A stretch of 64,000 bases of DNA from JAAYTL01 sp031460505 (GCA_031460505.1 JAVKTT010000001.1:607670-671669); one strand, 5' to 3'; numbered from the stretch's first letter, positions 1 through 9,271 are shown. Notes: a model not told the origin generated them from the letters alone. Translations and numbers: made by a program.

Positions 1-1057
1 TATCATATCCAACCATCAAAACTATTTGATCTGTGACAAGCCTTTTATCCACCAAGTCAAGTACTAGCAAATCAGTCATTTCTCGCACAATTAGTTTGGC
101 TTTGTCAAAGGTATAGGCACAATGCAAAACTTGCCCTGATCCAATACTATTTGTGCTTGGCTTATATGCCTTAATATCAGCAATGGTACATGGTTCCCAA
201 CCCCAGGCATGGTCAATCAACAACTCAGCATTGATGCCAAACATCTTGTATAGTAAATCTTCATTATAATAATCGTTGGCTTTACCGATAGAGCATCTTG
301 CAATATCTCCCATGGTAAAAAGACCTTGTTCTTCTAGCCTTTTAGCATATCCTGGGCCAACACGCCAAAAGTCTGTCAAAGGACGATGTGACCATAGTAA
401 ATGACGGTAACTCATTTCGTCTAACTCAGCAATTATCACACCTTTTTCATTTGGCGGAATGTGCTTTGCCCGAATATCCATAGCTACCTTGGCCAAATAC
501 AGGTTTGTACCGATTCCTGCTGTTGCTGTAATACCAGTGGTTTCAAGAACATCTAGAATGATTTTAGTAGCAAGCTCATGTGCTGAAAGATTGTAGGTCT
601 TCAAATAATTGGTAGCGTCTATAAAAACCTCATCAATAGAGTAAACATGAATATCTTCAGGAGCAATGTACTTTAAATAAACCTTGTAAATTTGAGTGCT
701 ATATTCTATATAATATGCCATTCTCGGTGGAGCAGCAATGTAATCCAAGGCAATATCAGGTGATGATTTCAATTCAGTATCGTTGAAGGAAACTCCAGAA
801 AAAGCCCGCCCTGGTGCTTTGCTTAACCGTTTTGCATTTACTTCCTTAACCTTCTGCACCACCTCAAACAGCCTGGCCCTACCAGAAATACCGTATGCTT
901 TAAGGGAAGGAGAGACAGCTAGACAGATAGTTTTCTCAGTGCGACTTGCATCAGCTACAACCAGGTTTGTGGTTAATGGATCAAGCCCTCGTTCTATACA
1001 TTCCACTGATGCATAGAAGGATTTCAAATCAATTGCTATATATGTTCTATTCTTCAT
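1..1057 (-). CDS. Y-family (UmuC/DinB-type) DNA polymerase, 3' end beyond window
   Basis: Translesion DNA polymerase that copies damaged template. Translating the minus strand from the ATG at 1057 gives an open frame of about 352 codons running off the window edge, so the C-terminus is missing. The start AIDLKSFYASVEC carries the first catalytic Asp of the Y-family palm, and YSIDEVFID near residue 120 carries the catalytic Asp-Glu pair. ATAGIGTNLYLAKVAMD and the later WRVGPGYAKRL (helix-hairpin-helix) match the thumb region. A strong AAGGAGATGA ribosome-binding site precedes the ATG. It looks closer to the UvrX/YqjW branch of Firmicutes than to classical DinB, but that is inference. Base composition seems richer in G+C than the neighbouring antiporter. 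Confidence 0.9.
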   Translation of the reverse strand, partial: MKNRTYIAIDLKSFYASVECIERGLDPLTTNLVVADASRTEKTICLAVSPSLKAYGISGRARLFEVVQKVKEVNAKRLSKAPGRAFSGVSFNDTELKSSPDIALDYIAAPPRMAYYIEYSTQIYKVYLKYIAPEDIHVYSIDEVFIDATNYLKTYNLSAHELATKIILDVLETTGITATAGIGTNLYLAKVAMDIRAKHIPPNEKGVIIAELDEMSYRHLLWSHRPLTDFWRVGPGYAKRLEEQGLFTMGDIARCSIGKANDYYNEDLLYKMFGINAELLIDHAWGWEPCTIADIKAYKPSTNSIGSGQVLHCAYTFDKAKLIVREMTDLLVLDLVDKRLVTDQIVLMVGYD

Positions 1058-1101
1058 GGTTATCCTAAGTCATCTCCTTACTATACATAATTAATCTTCA
1101 T

Positions 1102-2286
1102 TTACTCTTTTTCTACCAGCAATTTTTCTGCTGAATAATGAATTCCAATTGCTCCTAATGGCGCGGTTATTAGTATAGATAATACTGCAATTGCCAAAAT
1201 TACATCTCCCGATTCTACTCCTAATGACAATGGAACTGCACCCATTGCTGCCTGAACTGTTGCCTTTGGAATATATGCTATAACGCAAAACAATCTCTCT
1301 TTGAAATTATAATCTGAACCTAGTAATGAGATTATAACTCCTATGCTTCGTCCCACTAGTCCAACTAATATTATTATAATACCTACTCTACCTGCTTTTA
1401 ATGCTACATTTACATCTACCTGAGCCCCAACTAATACGAATAATAATATTTCAGCAAAAACCCATATCTTATTAAATTTATTAGATAATCTAACTCCTAC
1501 CTTTGGTAATCTCTCAATTATTACAAATCCGATAGTCATCACCCCTAAAAGTGAAGCAACTTGTAACTTAGTCTTTAAAATAATTTCTAATTGATTAAGT
1601 AAAATTGAAAATCCAAGTATTAATAACACCTTTTTTGTATCACGAATATGGTATTTCTTAAAAATTCGTATCAGTACAAATCCGATTACTATTCCAGCCA
1701 AAATACCCAATATAATTGAGATTGGTATATTTAATAGTTGTACACCTATATTCATATTGGAACCACTATATAAACCTAAAAATGCACTAAATACAGTAAT
1801 AGCGAAGACATCATCAATAGATGCACCAGCCAAGATTAGAGTTGGTACTCCTTTTTTTGTACCGATGTTGTTCTCCATCAATTTAAGCATAGATGGTACT
1901 ACAACAGCAGGAGAAACAGCAGCAATAATAAAACCAAGTATTCCTCCTTGAGCAAATGTAAATCCTAGGAGTTTTATAGACACAAAGGCAATTAATAAAC
2001 CCTCTATTAATCCAGGTATACAACTCATCTTTAATGCATTAATGCCAACCTTTTTTAAATCATCTTTGCTTATTCCAAGACCTGCTCTCAGTAAAATAAT
2101 AATCAATGCAATACTTCTTAAATCAGCTGATATTAAGAGCATTTCTTGTTGAATCAAATTAAAACCATGAGGCCCTATTAAAACACCTAGTATTAACATA
2201 CCTAGTAAACCAGGTAATTTCAATTTTTCAAATATTTTTTTAGATGGTAACCCTAATAATAAAATTACAGCTAAACTTGCAGCCAT
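1102..2286 (-). CDS. Cation:proton antiporter (CPA2-like, Na+/H+ exchanger domain)
   Basis: Integral membrane antiporter of 394 residues, expected to exchange Na+ or K+ for protons across the cytoplasmic membrane. About eleven to twelve hydrophobic segments span the whole protein. GLLGMLILGVLIGPHG near the start and the long run ending AAVSPAVVVPSMLKLM are typical of the Na+/H+ exchanger fold; ASIDDVFAITVFSAFLG holds the DD pair expected in the ion-binding region of CPA proteins. No C-terminal TrkA or RCK domain is present, so regulation by nucleotide binding is unlikely. AAAGGAG lies before the ATG. The recR terminator sits just upstream, so it probably has its own promoter. Ion specificity cannot be read from sequence. 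Confidence 0.88.
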   Translation of the reverse strand: MAASLAVILLLGLPSKKIFEKLKLPGLLGMLILGVLIGPHGFNLIQQEMLLISADLRSIALIIILLRAGLGISKDDLKKVGINALKMSCIPGLIEGLLIAFVSIKLLGFTFAQGGILGFIIAAVSPAVVVPSMLKLMENNIGTKKGVPTLILAGASIDDVFAITVFSAFLGLYSGSNMNIGVQLLNIPISIILGILAGIVIGFVLIRIFKKYHIRDTKKVLLILGFSILLNQLEIILKTKLQVASLLGVMTIGFVIIERLPKVGVRLSNKFNKIWVFAEILLFVLVGAQVDVNVALKAGRVGIIIILVGLVGRSIGVIISLLGSDYNFKERLFCVIAYIPKATVQAAMGAVPLSLGVESGDVILAIAVLSILITAPLGAIGIHYSAEKLLVEKE

Positions 2287-2303
2287 TAAACCAACTCCTT
2301 TTT

Positions 2304-2351
2304 AGTCAAAAAAACTCCTACAGGAATACTATTATTATATCCTGTAGGAGT
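2304..2351 (-). terminator. Rho-independent terminator of the dnaX-ybaB-recR operon
   Basis: A perfect 12-bp inverted repeat (ACTCCTACAGGA at 2314-2325 against 2340-2351) is followed on the minus strand by a run of T residues. It lies between recR and the antiporter gene. Confidence 0.9.
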
Positions 2352-2379
2352 CATTAGCATTATGCAATTCAGGTAAAGA

Positions 2380-2979
2380 CTACAATTCTCTACGATTTTC
2401 CATAGCCTTACTTAATGTCACTTCATCAAAATATTCAAGATCTCCACCTACTGGGATACCATGGGCAATCCTCGTAACTTTGACTCCCAATGGTTTTATT
2501 AACTTTGATAAGTACAGGGCTGTAGCTTCCCCTTCTACTGTAGGATTTGTTGCTAGTATTATCTCTTTTACTTCTCCATCAGACAGTCTAGCTAATAGTT
2601 CTTTTACCTTTATTTCATTTGGTCCAACATTATCCATAGGTGAGATAACACCATGGAGTACGTGGTATTGACCTTTGAATTCTCTAGATCTTTCCATAGC
2701 TATAATATCCTTGGCACCTTCTACTACACATATGATGGATTTGTCCCTTTGTGTGTTTTCACAGATTTGACAAGGATCTACATCTGTTAAATTACAGCAT
2801 ATACTACATAGTTTAATTTTATCTTTAGCATCAGTTATGGACCTAGATAATTTTTCTACTTCTAAGCCATCCATTTCTAATATAAAGAACGCAAGCCTCT
2901 GAGCAGTCTTCCTACCAATACCTGGGAGCTTAGATAACTGTTCTATGAGATTTGCTATAGGTATTGCATACTGCTCCAT
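2380..2979 (-). CDS. recR: Recombination mediator protein RecR
   Basis: DNA-repair protein of 199 residues, the usual RecR length, which works with RecO (and RecF) to load RecA at single-strand gaps. The N-terminal helix-hairpin-helix appears as LSKLPGIGRKTAQRLAF (residues 14-30). A four-Cys zinc finger follows (CSICC...CQIC, residues 57-72), then a Toprim domain beginning ICVVEGAKDIIAMER and ending with the conserved GIPVGGDLEYFDEVTLSKA. It is the last gene of a dnaX-ybaB-recR operon, a gene order conserved across many bacteria, and a strong terminator follows. Start ATG has AGGAGG-type spacing. Confidence 0.98.
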   Translation of the reverse strand: MEQYAIPIANLIEQLSKLPGIGRKTAQRLAFFILEMDGLEVEKLSRSITDAKDKIKLCSICCNLTDVDPCQICENTQRDKSIICVVEGAKDIIAMERSREFKGQYHVLHGVISPMDNVGPNEIKVKELLARLSDGEVKEIILATNPTVEGEATALYLSKLIKPLGVKVTRIAHGIPVGGDLEYFDEVTLSKAMENRREL

Positions 2980-2994
2980 AAAACTCCTCCTGTA

Positions 2995-3333
2995 TTAGAA
3001 CAATCCTGGTATATTTAATCCACCAGTAACTTTCTTCATTTCATTATTTACCATATCCTCTGCTTTTCTCATAGCTTCATTTACTGCAGCTATAATCAAA
3101 TCCTGTAACATTTCAACATCTTCAGGATCCACTACTGATTCATCTATTGTAATGTTTAATAATTCTTTTTTACCATTAACCAATGCAGTAACTGCTCCAC
3201 CACCAGCTGTTGCTTCTACTTCCTTTTCTTCTAGTTGTGCTTGCATTTCCTCCATTTGTTTTTGCATCTTTTGCATTTGCTTCATCATATTGTTCATATT
3301 TCCACCCATTCCTGGGAACTTACCTCTACCCAT
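2995..3333 (-). CDS. YbaB/EbfC family nucleoid-associated protein
   Basis: Small DNA-binding protein of 112 residues that forms dimers on DNA. The N-terminus is Gly/Met-rich (MGRGKFPGMGGNMNNMMKQM), followed by a coiled coil rich in Q, K and E and the conserved segment VEATAGGGAVTALVNGKKEL typical of the family. It sits between dnaX and recR, 16 bases from each neighbour, as in most bacteria, so it is almost certainly co-transcribed with them. Its exact cellular role in Firmicutes is poorly defined; involvement in replication or repair is inferred from the neighbourhood. Confidence 0.95.
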   Translation of the reverse strand: MGRGKFPGMGGNMNNMMKQMQKMQKQMEEMQAQLEEKEVEATAGGGAVTALVNGKKELLNITIDESVVDPEDVEMLQDLIIAAVNEAMRKAEDMVNNEMKKVTGGLNIPGLF

Positions 3334-3349
3334 AATTAATTCTCCTTCC

Positions 3350-5023
3350 TTATTTTATTTCTACTATATCTTCTCCAAAAAGGTCAATAACTCCCTTGAT
3401 GGCTTCATCTTTGTTTTCATCATTTTTTGACTCTTTTGGTTGAGATTTATTTACACCCATAATAAATCTTACGTTAATATTTTTATTAAAATATGTAGAT
3501 ACAATTTGTTCTACAAATTCTCTGTTATCATTTTTGCTGACAGCTTGATAATGGAAACCAAAGCCTTCTCTAAATGCTATAGTTAATAGATCGTTTTCAA
3601 AGGATAATACCTCTCCTTCTATAATCAATGCATATAGACTTATTTTACTAGATTTAATCTGCTGTAAAACATTTGGCCATTGTTCTTTGATTGTTTCTAA
3701 GTGTAATTCCTTACCATCATCAATTATGGCTGGTTTTGGAGCATTTTCCTTTGGCTTATCAACTTTTGGTGTGTTTCCTTTTATAGGGTCATCTTTAGTG
3801 GTATTACTAAATGTTGACTTTCTTTCCATAGGTTTCTCTGATTGTCTTGTTTCTGTTGTTACAATAATATTTGGTTTTACAGTGCCTTTAATTGGTCCTA
3901 AACCACTTTCTAATCTCTCGATTCTTTCTAATAAAGTTAGTTCATCGTCAGCATTTACTAATTTTATTGTTGCCATCTCTAGTAATATCCTTGGTTGAGT
4001 AGACCACTTAGCTTGAGATTCAGCTAATGTAAATATTTCAAGTGCTTTTAGAATATAGTCCATATCCATTGTTTTACTTTGAGACATATAATCATCTACA
4101 TCATCTATATCTAGAATATTATTTGGATTGTTAGATGACTTTACAACCATTAAATTTCTAAAGTGTACGATTATATCTTTAATAAATTGATGAATATCCT
4201 TACCATTTTGAATTATTTCATCTATACTCATCAATGATTTTTCAAGATTTTTATCCTTTATATCATTTATGAATTCAAAGATCAAATCTTTATTAACCAT
4301 TCCTAAAATAGATATTGCATCTTCATAATCTATTTTATCTTCGCTAAATGATATACATTTGTCTAGTAAACTTAAGGCATCTCTCATAGCTCCATCAGAA
4401 TTTCTAGCTATAAGATTCAAAACTTCATCATCTACTTCAATATCTCTATTTTCTAAGATGTTCTGCATATTTAAGACCATATCTTTATTTGTTATTCTTT
4501 TAAAGTCAAATCTTTGACATCTTGAAAGTATGGTCTGTGGCAATCTCTCTGGTTCTGTAGTTGCCAATACAAAGATTAAATGTTTTGGGGGTTCTTCCAG
4601 TGTCTTTAGAAGTGCGTTAAATGCACTTTTTGTCAACATGTGAACCTCATCTACTATATATACTTTGTATTTTGCCTTAGAAGGTGGATATACAACTTTT
4701 TCTCTTAAGTCTCTAACATCTTCAACACTGTTATGACTTGCTGCATCCATTTCGATAACATCCATAATAGTTTCTTCTAGTATTCCTTTACAATTTTCAC
4801 ATTCATTACATGGATTTCCATCTATTGGATTTAAGCAGTTTACAGCTCTTGAAAATATCTTTGCAGCTGATGTTTTACCCGTTCCCCTTGTGCCTGAAAA
4901 TAGGTATGCATGACCAATATTTTCCTTTTGGATTTGATTTTTAAGGATTGTGGTTACGTGATTTTGACCTAATAGTTCATCAAAAGATTTTGGTCTATAT
5001 TGTCTATATAGTGCTTGATACAT
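3350..5023 (-). CDS. dnaX: DNA polymerase III subunit gamma/tau
   Basis: Clamp-loader subunit of the replicative polymerase. The AAA+ module shows Walker A GTRGTGKTSAAK (about residue 45), a zinc-binding set CLNPIDGNPCNECENC, Walker B VYIVDEVHML, the sensor LATTEPERLPQTILSRC, and then a long C-terminal tail with a charged linker and a tau-like domain. Two starts are possible. I chose the ATG at 5023 (MYQALYRQYRP, about 557 residues) because AGGTG lies six bases before it and it matches the usual DnaX start; the GTG at 5032 lies inside that ribosome-binding site. No obvious slippery frameshift site was recognised. First gene of the dnaX-ybaB-recR operon. Confidence 0.96.
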   Translation of the reverse strand: MYQALYRQYRPKSFDELLGQNHVTTILKNQIQKENIGHAYLFSGTRGTGKTSAAKIFSRAVNCLNPIDGNPCNECENCKGILEETIMDVIEMDAASHNSVEDVRDLREKVVYPPSKAKYKVYIVDEVHMLTKSAFNALLKTLEEPPKHLIFVLATTEPERLPQTILSRCQRFDFKRITNKDMVLNMQNILENRDIEVDDEVLNLIARNSDGAMRDALSLLDKCISFSEDKIDYEDAISILGMVNKDLIFEFINDIKDKNLEKSLMSIDEIIQNGKDIHQFIKDIIVHFRNLMVVKSSNNPNNILDIDDVDDYMSQSKTMDMDYILKALEIFTLAESQAKWSTQPRILLEMATIKLVNADDELTLLERIERLESGLGPIKGTVKPNIIVTTETRQSEKPMERKSTFSNTTKDDPIKGNTPKVDKPKENAPKPAIIDDGKELHLETIKEQWPNVLQQIKSSKISLYALIIEGEVLSFENDLLTIAFREGFGFHYQAVSKNDNREFVEQIVSTYFNKNINVRFIMGVNKSQPKESKNDENKDEAIKGVIDLFGEDIVEIK

Positions 5024-5104
5024 GGTTTTCACCTACAGTTATTATAATATATATTATTATATCAGAAATGTTCAATCTTTAACACCTTTTATCTTAGCTT
5101 TAAG

Positions 5105-5133
5105 TTGACTTTTATTGAAATTTAGTTTATAAT
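5105..5133 (+). promoter_or_regulatory. Sigma-A promoter of tRNA-Ser(GGA) and SRP RNA
   Basis: TTGACT at 5105-5110, 17 bases, TATAAT at 5128-5133. The tRNA begins 20 bases after the -10 box. Confidence 0.85.
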
Positions 5134-5152
5134 AATCTTTGTTACTCATTAA

Positions 5153-5244
5153 GGAGAGGTGGCTGAGCTGGCTGAAGGCGCTCGCCTGGAAAGCGGGTAA
5201 ACGTGATAAGCGTTTCGAGGGTTCGAATCCCTCTCTCTCCGCCA
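5153..5244 (+). tRNA. tRNA-Ser (anticodon GGA)
   Basis: Class II tRNA with a long variable arm. Acceptor GGAGAGG pairs with TCTCTCC, anticodon loop CTGGAAA gives GGA, the T-arm contains GTTCGAATC, and the CCA end is encoded. It reads UCC and UCU. The UCC codon is also the likely specifier of the serS T-box elsewhere in this window, so this tRNA is a plausible ligand. SRP RNA follows 11 bases downstream. Confidence 0.96.
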
Positions 5245-5255
5245 TAATAAATTTT

Positions 5256-5522
5256 GCCGTGCTAGATGGGGAGGTAGCGGTGCCTTGTAACCTGCAATCC
5301 GCTATAGCAGGATCGAATTCCTAGCAGAGGCATTTCTATCGTGAGGTCTGCCCCAAGAAAGTGGCGTTGACGATTGGGTCCTACGCAACGGGAACTCATG
5401 AACCCCGTCAGGTCCGGAAGGAAGCAGCGGTAAGTGAAACTTTTCGTGTGCCGTAGGGTTGCCTGGTCCGAGTTAACTACTTGGGTAACGCTTGGGATAG
5501 GATGTCGAAGCTAGGTGCACGG
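5256..5522 (+). ncRNA. ffs: Signal recognition particle RNA, large Firmicutes type
   Basis: RNA core of the signal recognition particle, about 267 nt, the long form with Alu and S domains found in Bacillus and Clostridia. The 5' end (GCCGTGCTAG) pairs with the 3' end (TAGGTGCACGG). The most conserved part, GTCAGGTCCGGAAGGAAGC around 5409, contains the GGAA tetraloop and Ffh-binding region. It shares a promoter with tRNA-Ser(GGA) and ends at the hairpin at 5533. End positions are estimated from the closing helix and are good to a few bases. Confidence 0.95.
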
Positions 5523-5532
5523 ATACATATAT

Positions 5533-5574
5533 AAATAGAAGCTTTGGATTTAATAATCCAAAGCTTCTATTTTA
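5533..5574 (+). terminator. Terminator of SRP RNA, probably also used by clpB
   Basis: An 18-bp near-perfect inverted repeat around GAAGCTTTGGATT with a TTTTATTTT run on the plus strand. It overlaps the clpB stop codon on the minus strand, so it separates the convergent units. Confidence 0.88.
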
Positions 5575-8151
5575 TTTTACTTCTAATTTTAATTCTCCAT
5601 CATCAGCAACTATATTTATAGTATCCTTATCCTTTAATGTTCCACTGATAATCATCCTACTTATATTTGTTTCTAACTCTTTTTGTAAAAATCTCTTAAC
5701 TGGTCTTGCTCCATATTGTATTGAGTAGGATTTATTTAATATTATATCCTTTGCTTCTTCAGTAATATCTATTTCTATCTGCCTATCTTCTAATCTTGAT
5801 TTAATTTCATCAATTTGAAGATCAATTATTCTGAATATCTCTGACCTTTGTAATGGTTTGAACATTACAATCTCATCTATTCTATTTAAAAATTCAGGTC
5901 TAAAGGTTCTTCTCATCTCATCCATTACTCGTTCCCTAGCGGATGCATCAATAGTTCCATCTTCATTAATACCTTCCAAAAGATAATTTGAACCTATATT
6001 AGATGTCATGATTATCACAGTATTTTTAAAATCAACTGTCCTACCTTGATTGTCTGTTAATCTACCATCATCTAAAACTTGTAATAGGATATTGAATACA
6101 TCAGGATGTGCCTTTTCTATTTCATCAAATAGGATTACAGAATATGGCTTTCTCCTAACTGCCTCTGTTAATTGTCCACCTTCATCATAACCTACATATC
6201 CAGGAGGTGCCCCTACCAATCTTGATACTGAATGTTTTTCCATATATTCACTCATATCAATTCTAATCATATTTCTTTCATCATCAAATAGTGTTTCTGT
6301 CAATGCCTTTGAAAGCTCAGTCTTACCTACTCCAGTAGGTCCTAAGAATATGAATGAACCAACAGGCCTATTAGGTGATTTTAACCCTGCTCTAGCTCTA
6401 ATAACTGAGTCAACTACTGATTCTACTGCTTCATCTTGTCCTATGACTCTTTTATGAAGAATCTTATCAAGATTTAATAGCTTTTCTCTCTCTGTTTCAA
6501 CTAGCTTTGTAACAGGTATATTTGTCCATTTAGCCACTACTTCAGCAATTTCTTCTTCTGTTACTTCCTCTTTTAACATTCCATCTTGATCTTCATTTTT
6601 TTCATTTGCTTCTTCTAATCTCTTTTCAAGTTCAACTAATGTACCATATTTAAGTTGGGATAGTTTTTCTAAATCATATCTTCTTTCAGCTTCTTCAATT
6701 TCCCTTTTAACTTTTTCTATGTCTTCTTTAATTTCCTTAACCTTAGATAAACTTTGCTTCTCTTCTTCCCATTTAGCTTTCAATAAATCATATTTTTCTT
6801 TTAGGTTTGAAAGCTCTTTTTCTAACTTATCCAATCTAATCTTAGATGCCTCATCTGATTCTTTTTTAAGTGCTTGTTTTTCTATTTCTAATTGAAGTAT
6901 TCTTCTTCTAATTTCATCTAATTCTATTGGCATGGAATCTATCTCTGTTCTAATCATAGCTGATGCTTCATCCATTAAATCTATTGCCTTATCTGGTAAA
7001 AATCTATCGCTAATATATCTATCTGATAGGGTTGCTGCAGCTATAACTGCTCCATCTGATATCCTAATACCATGATGAATTTCATATTTTTCTTTAAGTC
7101 CTCTTAATATGGAGATAGTATCTTCTACTGTTGGTTCAGTAACCATAACCTTTTGAAATCTTCTCTCTAATGCTGCATCTTTTTCTATATATTTTCTATA
7201 CTCATCTAAAGTAGTAGCCCCTATTGCATGAAGCTCCCCTCTGGCTAACATTGGTTTTAGAAGGTTAGATGCATCCATAGCTCCTTCAGTTTTACCTGCA
7301 CCTACAATATTATGAATTTCATCTATAAACATGAGTATTTTGCCATCAGATTTTTCAATCTCTGATAATACTGCTTTAAGTCGCTCTTCAAATTCTCCTC
7401 TATACTTTGCTCCAGCTATTAAAGCTCCCATATCCAAGGCAAATATTGTCTTACCCTTTAATCCTTCAGGTACATCTCCACTTACTATTCTTTGTGCAAG
7501 ACCTTCAACTATGGCAGTCTTTCCTACCCCAGGCTCTCCTATGAGTACAGGGTTGTTTTTAGTCCTTCTAGATAGTATTCTAATTGTATTTCTTATTTCA
7601 CTATCTCTTCCTATTACTGGATCAAGTTTTCCACATCTTGCTTCTTCTACTAAATCCCTTCCAAATCTATTAAGTGCTTCATATGTTGATTCTGGATTAT
7701 CTGAAGTAATATTTTGATTTCCTCTAATCTTTTTTAAAGCTTCTAGAAATCTTTGTAAACTTATATTGTATCTTTGAAATATTCTTTCAGATTTTGTACC
7801 TTTTTCTTTTAATAACCTAATATATATATGCTCTGTACCTACATATTCATCACCAAATTTCTTAGCTTCATCCATAGAACTATTGAGTATATTGGTATAT
7901 GTTCTGCTAGGATAGATAGAGCCACCTGTTTGTTTAGGTAATTTTTCTATTTCACTTTCTATATCCTTCTTTATAATTTGTGGGTTTTCACCCATATATG
8001 ATATTACCCTAGGAATAAGTCCTTCATCTTGGTTTACTAGACTATAATGAAGATGAATTTCATCTAGTTGAGGATTTCCATATTCCATAGCTAAATTTTG
8101 AGAATTTTGTATTGCCTCTAGACTCTTTTGAGTAAATTTACCTAGATCCAT
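5572..8151 (-). CDS. clpB: ATP-dependent disaggregase ClpB (Hsp104 family)
   Basis: Hsp100 disaggregase of 859 residues that extracts polypeptides from aggregates with DnaK/DnaJ help. The N-terminal Clp repeat domain spans about residues 1-145. NBD1 has Walker A GEPGVGKTAIVEG (about 205) and the GAKYRGEFEERLK pore region. The long ClpB-specific coiled-coil middle domain lies at about 410-530 and is highly charged. NBD2 has GPTGVGKTELSKA (about 605) and the YVGYDEGG pore loop. The start has an AGGAGG ribosome-binding site. It follows the cbpA-like gene by 11 bases and shares its promoter, where a CtsR-like operator lies on the predicted transcription start. Length and domains are normal for ClpB. 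Confidence 0.98.
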   Translation of the reverse strand: MDLGKFTQKSLEAIQNSQNLAMEYGNPQLDEIHLHYSLVNQDEGLIPRVISYMGENPQIIKKDIESEIEKLPKQTGGSIYPSRTYTNILNSSMDEAKKFGDEYVGTEHIYIRLLKEKGTKSERIFQRYNISLQRFLEALKKIRGNQNITSDNPESTYEALNRFGRDLVEEARCGKLDPVIGRDSEIRNTIRILSRRTKNNPVLIGEPGVGKTAIVEGLAQRIVSGDVPEGLKGKTIFALDMGALIAGAKYRGEFEERLKAVLSEIEKSDGKILMFIDEIHNIVGAGKTEGAMDASNLLKPMLARGELHAIGATTLDEYRKYIEKDAALERRFQKVMVTEPTVEDTISILRGLKEKYEIHHGIRISDGAVIAAATLSDRYISDRFLPDKAIDLMDEASAMIRTEIDSMPIELDEIRRRILQLEIEKQALKKESDEASKIRLDKLEKELSNLKEKYDLLKAKWEEEKQSLSKVKEIKEDIEKVKREIEEAERRYDLEKLSQLKYGTLVELEKRLEEANEKNEDQDGMLKEEVTEEEIAEVVAKWTNIPVTKLVETEREKLLNLDKILHKRVIGQDEAVESVVDSVIRARAGLKSPNRPVGSFIFLGPTGVGKTELSKALTETLFDDERNMIRIDMSEYMEKHSVSRLVGAPPGYVGYDEGGQLTEAVRRKPYSVILFDEIEKAHPDVFNILLQVLDDGRLTDNQGRTVDFKNTVIIMTSNIGSNYLLEGINEDGTIDASARERVMDEMRRTFRPEFLNRIDEIVMFKPLQRSEIFRIIDLQIDEIKSRLEDRQIEIDITEEAKDIILNKSYSIQYGARPVKRFLQKELETNISRMIISGTLKDKDTINIVADDGELKLEVK

Positions 8152-8162
8152 AAACGCTCCTC

Positions 8163-9074
8163 CTATTCTCTTGGATTGTAAGTTGAAATCTCTTTTAGTT
8201 TTTCATAAAGCTCTTCTTCTTCTTGTGAAAGGCTTGGTGGGTTTACAATATTAATTTCAATATATAAATCTCCCACATTGCTTTTCATATCTCTGTATCC
8301 CTTTTTAGGTATACGAATCTTTTTCCCAGACTCTATACCTTTAGGAATATTGACTTTGATCTTTCCGTCTAATGTATTTATTACTGCCTTTGTCCCCAAC
8401 GCTGCTTCCCAAGGTAATACATCAACTTTTAATGTAATGTCTAAACCTTCTAATATATATTTTTTATTATCTACAAAATTAATCTTAAAAAGTACATCTC
8501 CAGGTATTCCCCACTTTTCTCCTTTTATCTTCAGTTTTTTCCCGGGAAATATTCCTTTTGGAATTTTAATCGACAAATTCTTAGTTTCTCCACCAAAGTT
8601 GAGACTTACTTCTTTGGTTGCTCCTTTATATCCTTCTTCGGTAGTTATATTTAACTCAGATTCATAAGATTGCCTTTGTGAATAGCTCCTACTCTTATCT
8701 CTTTTGCCAGAACCTGCAGATCCAAATAGATCACCACCACCAAAGAACATATTAAAGAAATCACTAAAATCACCACCATTTGAAGAATAAGTATAAGTGT
8801 ATCCATCTCCAAATCCATATTGAGAAGGATCGAAGTTTTGGCCACCAGAGAAATTATAACTGCTACCAAACATATCATATTGCTTCTTTTTTTCTTCATC
8901 ACCTAAAACTTCATAGGCCTCATTTATTTCCTTAAACTTCTCTTGAGCATTTTTATCATCAGGGTGTAAATCTGGATGATATTTTTTAGCTAATCTTCTA
9001 TAGGATTTTTTTATTTCATCTTGACTTGCACTTTTATCTACTTCTAATATTTTATAATAATCTTTATATTCCAA
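8163..9074 (-). CDS. cbpA: DnaJ-class co-chaperone without zinc finger (CbpA-like)
   Basis: Type II Hsp40 of 303 residues. The J domain at the start carries the HPD motif (KKYHPDLHPDD, about residue 32) that stimulates DnaK ATPase. A Gly/Phe/Ser-rich linker (about 75-130, with GGDFSDFFNMFFGGGD) follows, then the C-terminal peptide-binding beta-domains (about 140-295). The four CxxCxGxG repeats of DnaJ are absent, so this is the CbpA type. It is the first gene of a two-gene operon with clpB, which fits a job of delivering clients to the DnaK-ClpB disaggregase. Expression is probably heat-inducible through the promoter-proximal CtsR-like box. Confidence 0.93.
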   Translation of the reverse strand: MEYKDYYKILEVDKSASQDEIKKSYRRLAKKYHPDLHPDDKNAQEKFKEINEAYEVLGDEEKKKQYDMFGSSYNFSGGQNFDPSQYGFGDGYTYTYSSNGGDFSDFFNMFFGGGDLFGSAGSGKRDKSRSYSQRQSYESELNITTEEGYKGATKEVSLNFGGETKNLSIKIPKGIFPGKKLKIKGEKWGIPGDVLFKINFVDNKKYILEGLDITLKVDVLPWEAALGTKAVINTLDGKIKVNIPKGIESGKKIRIPKKGYRDMKSNVGDLYIEINIVNPPSLSQEEEELYEKLKEISTYNPRE

Positions 9075-9118
9075 TATAAATCAACTCCTTTAGCCAATTA
9101 GACAAATTTGTTAATTGG

Positions 9119-9172
9119 TTTGACCTTTCCTGACCTTGATTTTATTATACCCCTATTTTCCTATTTTATCAA
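9119..9172 (-). promoter_or_regulatory. cbpA-clpB promoter with CtsR-like operator
   Basis: On the minus strand TTGATA (9167-9172), 17 bases, TATAAT (9144-9149) form a near-consensus sigma-A promoter. Immediately downstream, at 9119-9135, lies GGTCAGG-AAA-GGTCAAA, a tandem heptamer matching the known CtsR operator pattern with two mismatches in the first half-site. It covers the predicted transcription start, as expected for repression. Confidence 0.82.
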
Positions 9173-9204
9173 CTTATAAAGAAAAGATTTCATTTTGATT
9201 ATAC

Positions 9205-9253
9205 AATAAAAAACTGTTGTAAAATAGATTAATATATCTATTTTACAACAGTT
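9205..9253 (-). terminator. Terminator of the WG-repeat/SLH gene
   Basis: An 18-bp perfect inverted repeat (9212-9229 with 9236-9253) is followed on the minus strand by TTTTTTATT. Confidence 0.92.
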
Positions 9254-9271
9254 TATCAACTCTTATTAATT

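Noticed and set aside
783..1016. Plus-strand frame near the window start
   Set aside because: It is antisense to the catalytic region of the Y-family polymerase, whose motifs are clear on the minus strand.
3350..5023. Possible programmed frameshift in dnaX
   Set aside because: No slippery run of A residues with a stimulating hairpin was found where gamma would be made.
5139..5324. Open frame of 61 codons
   Set aside because: It covers tRNA-Ser(GGA) and the 5' part of SRP RNA, which explain the sequence.
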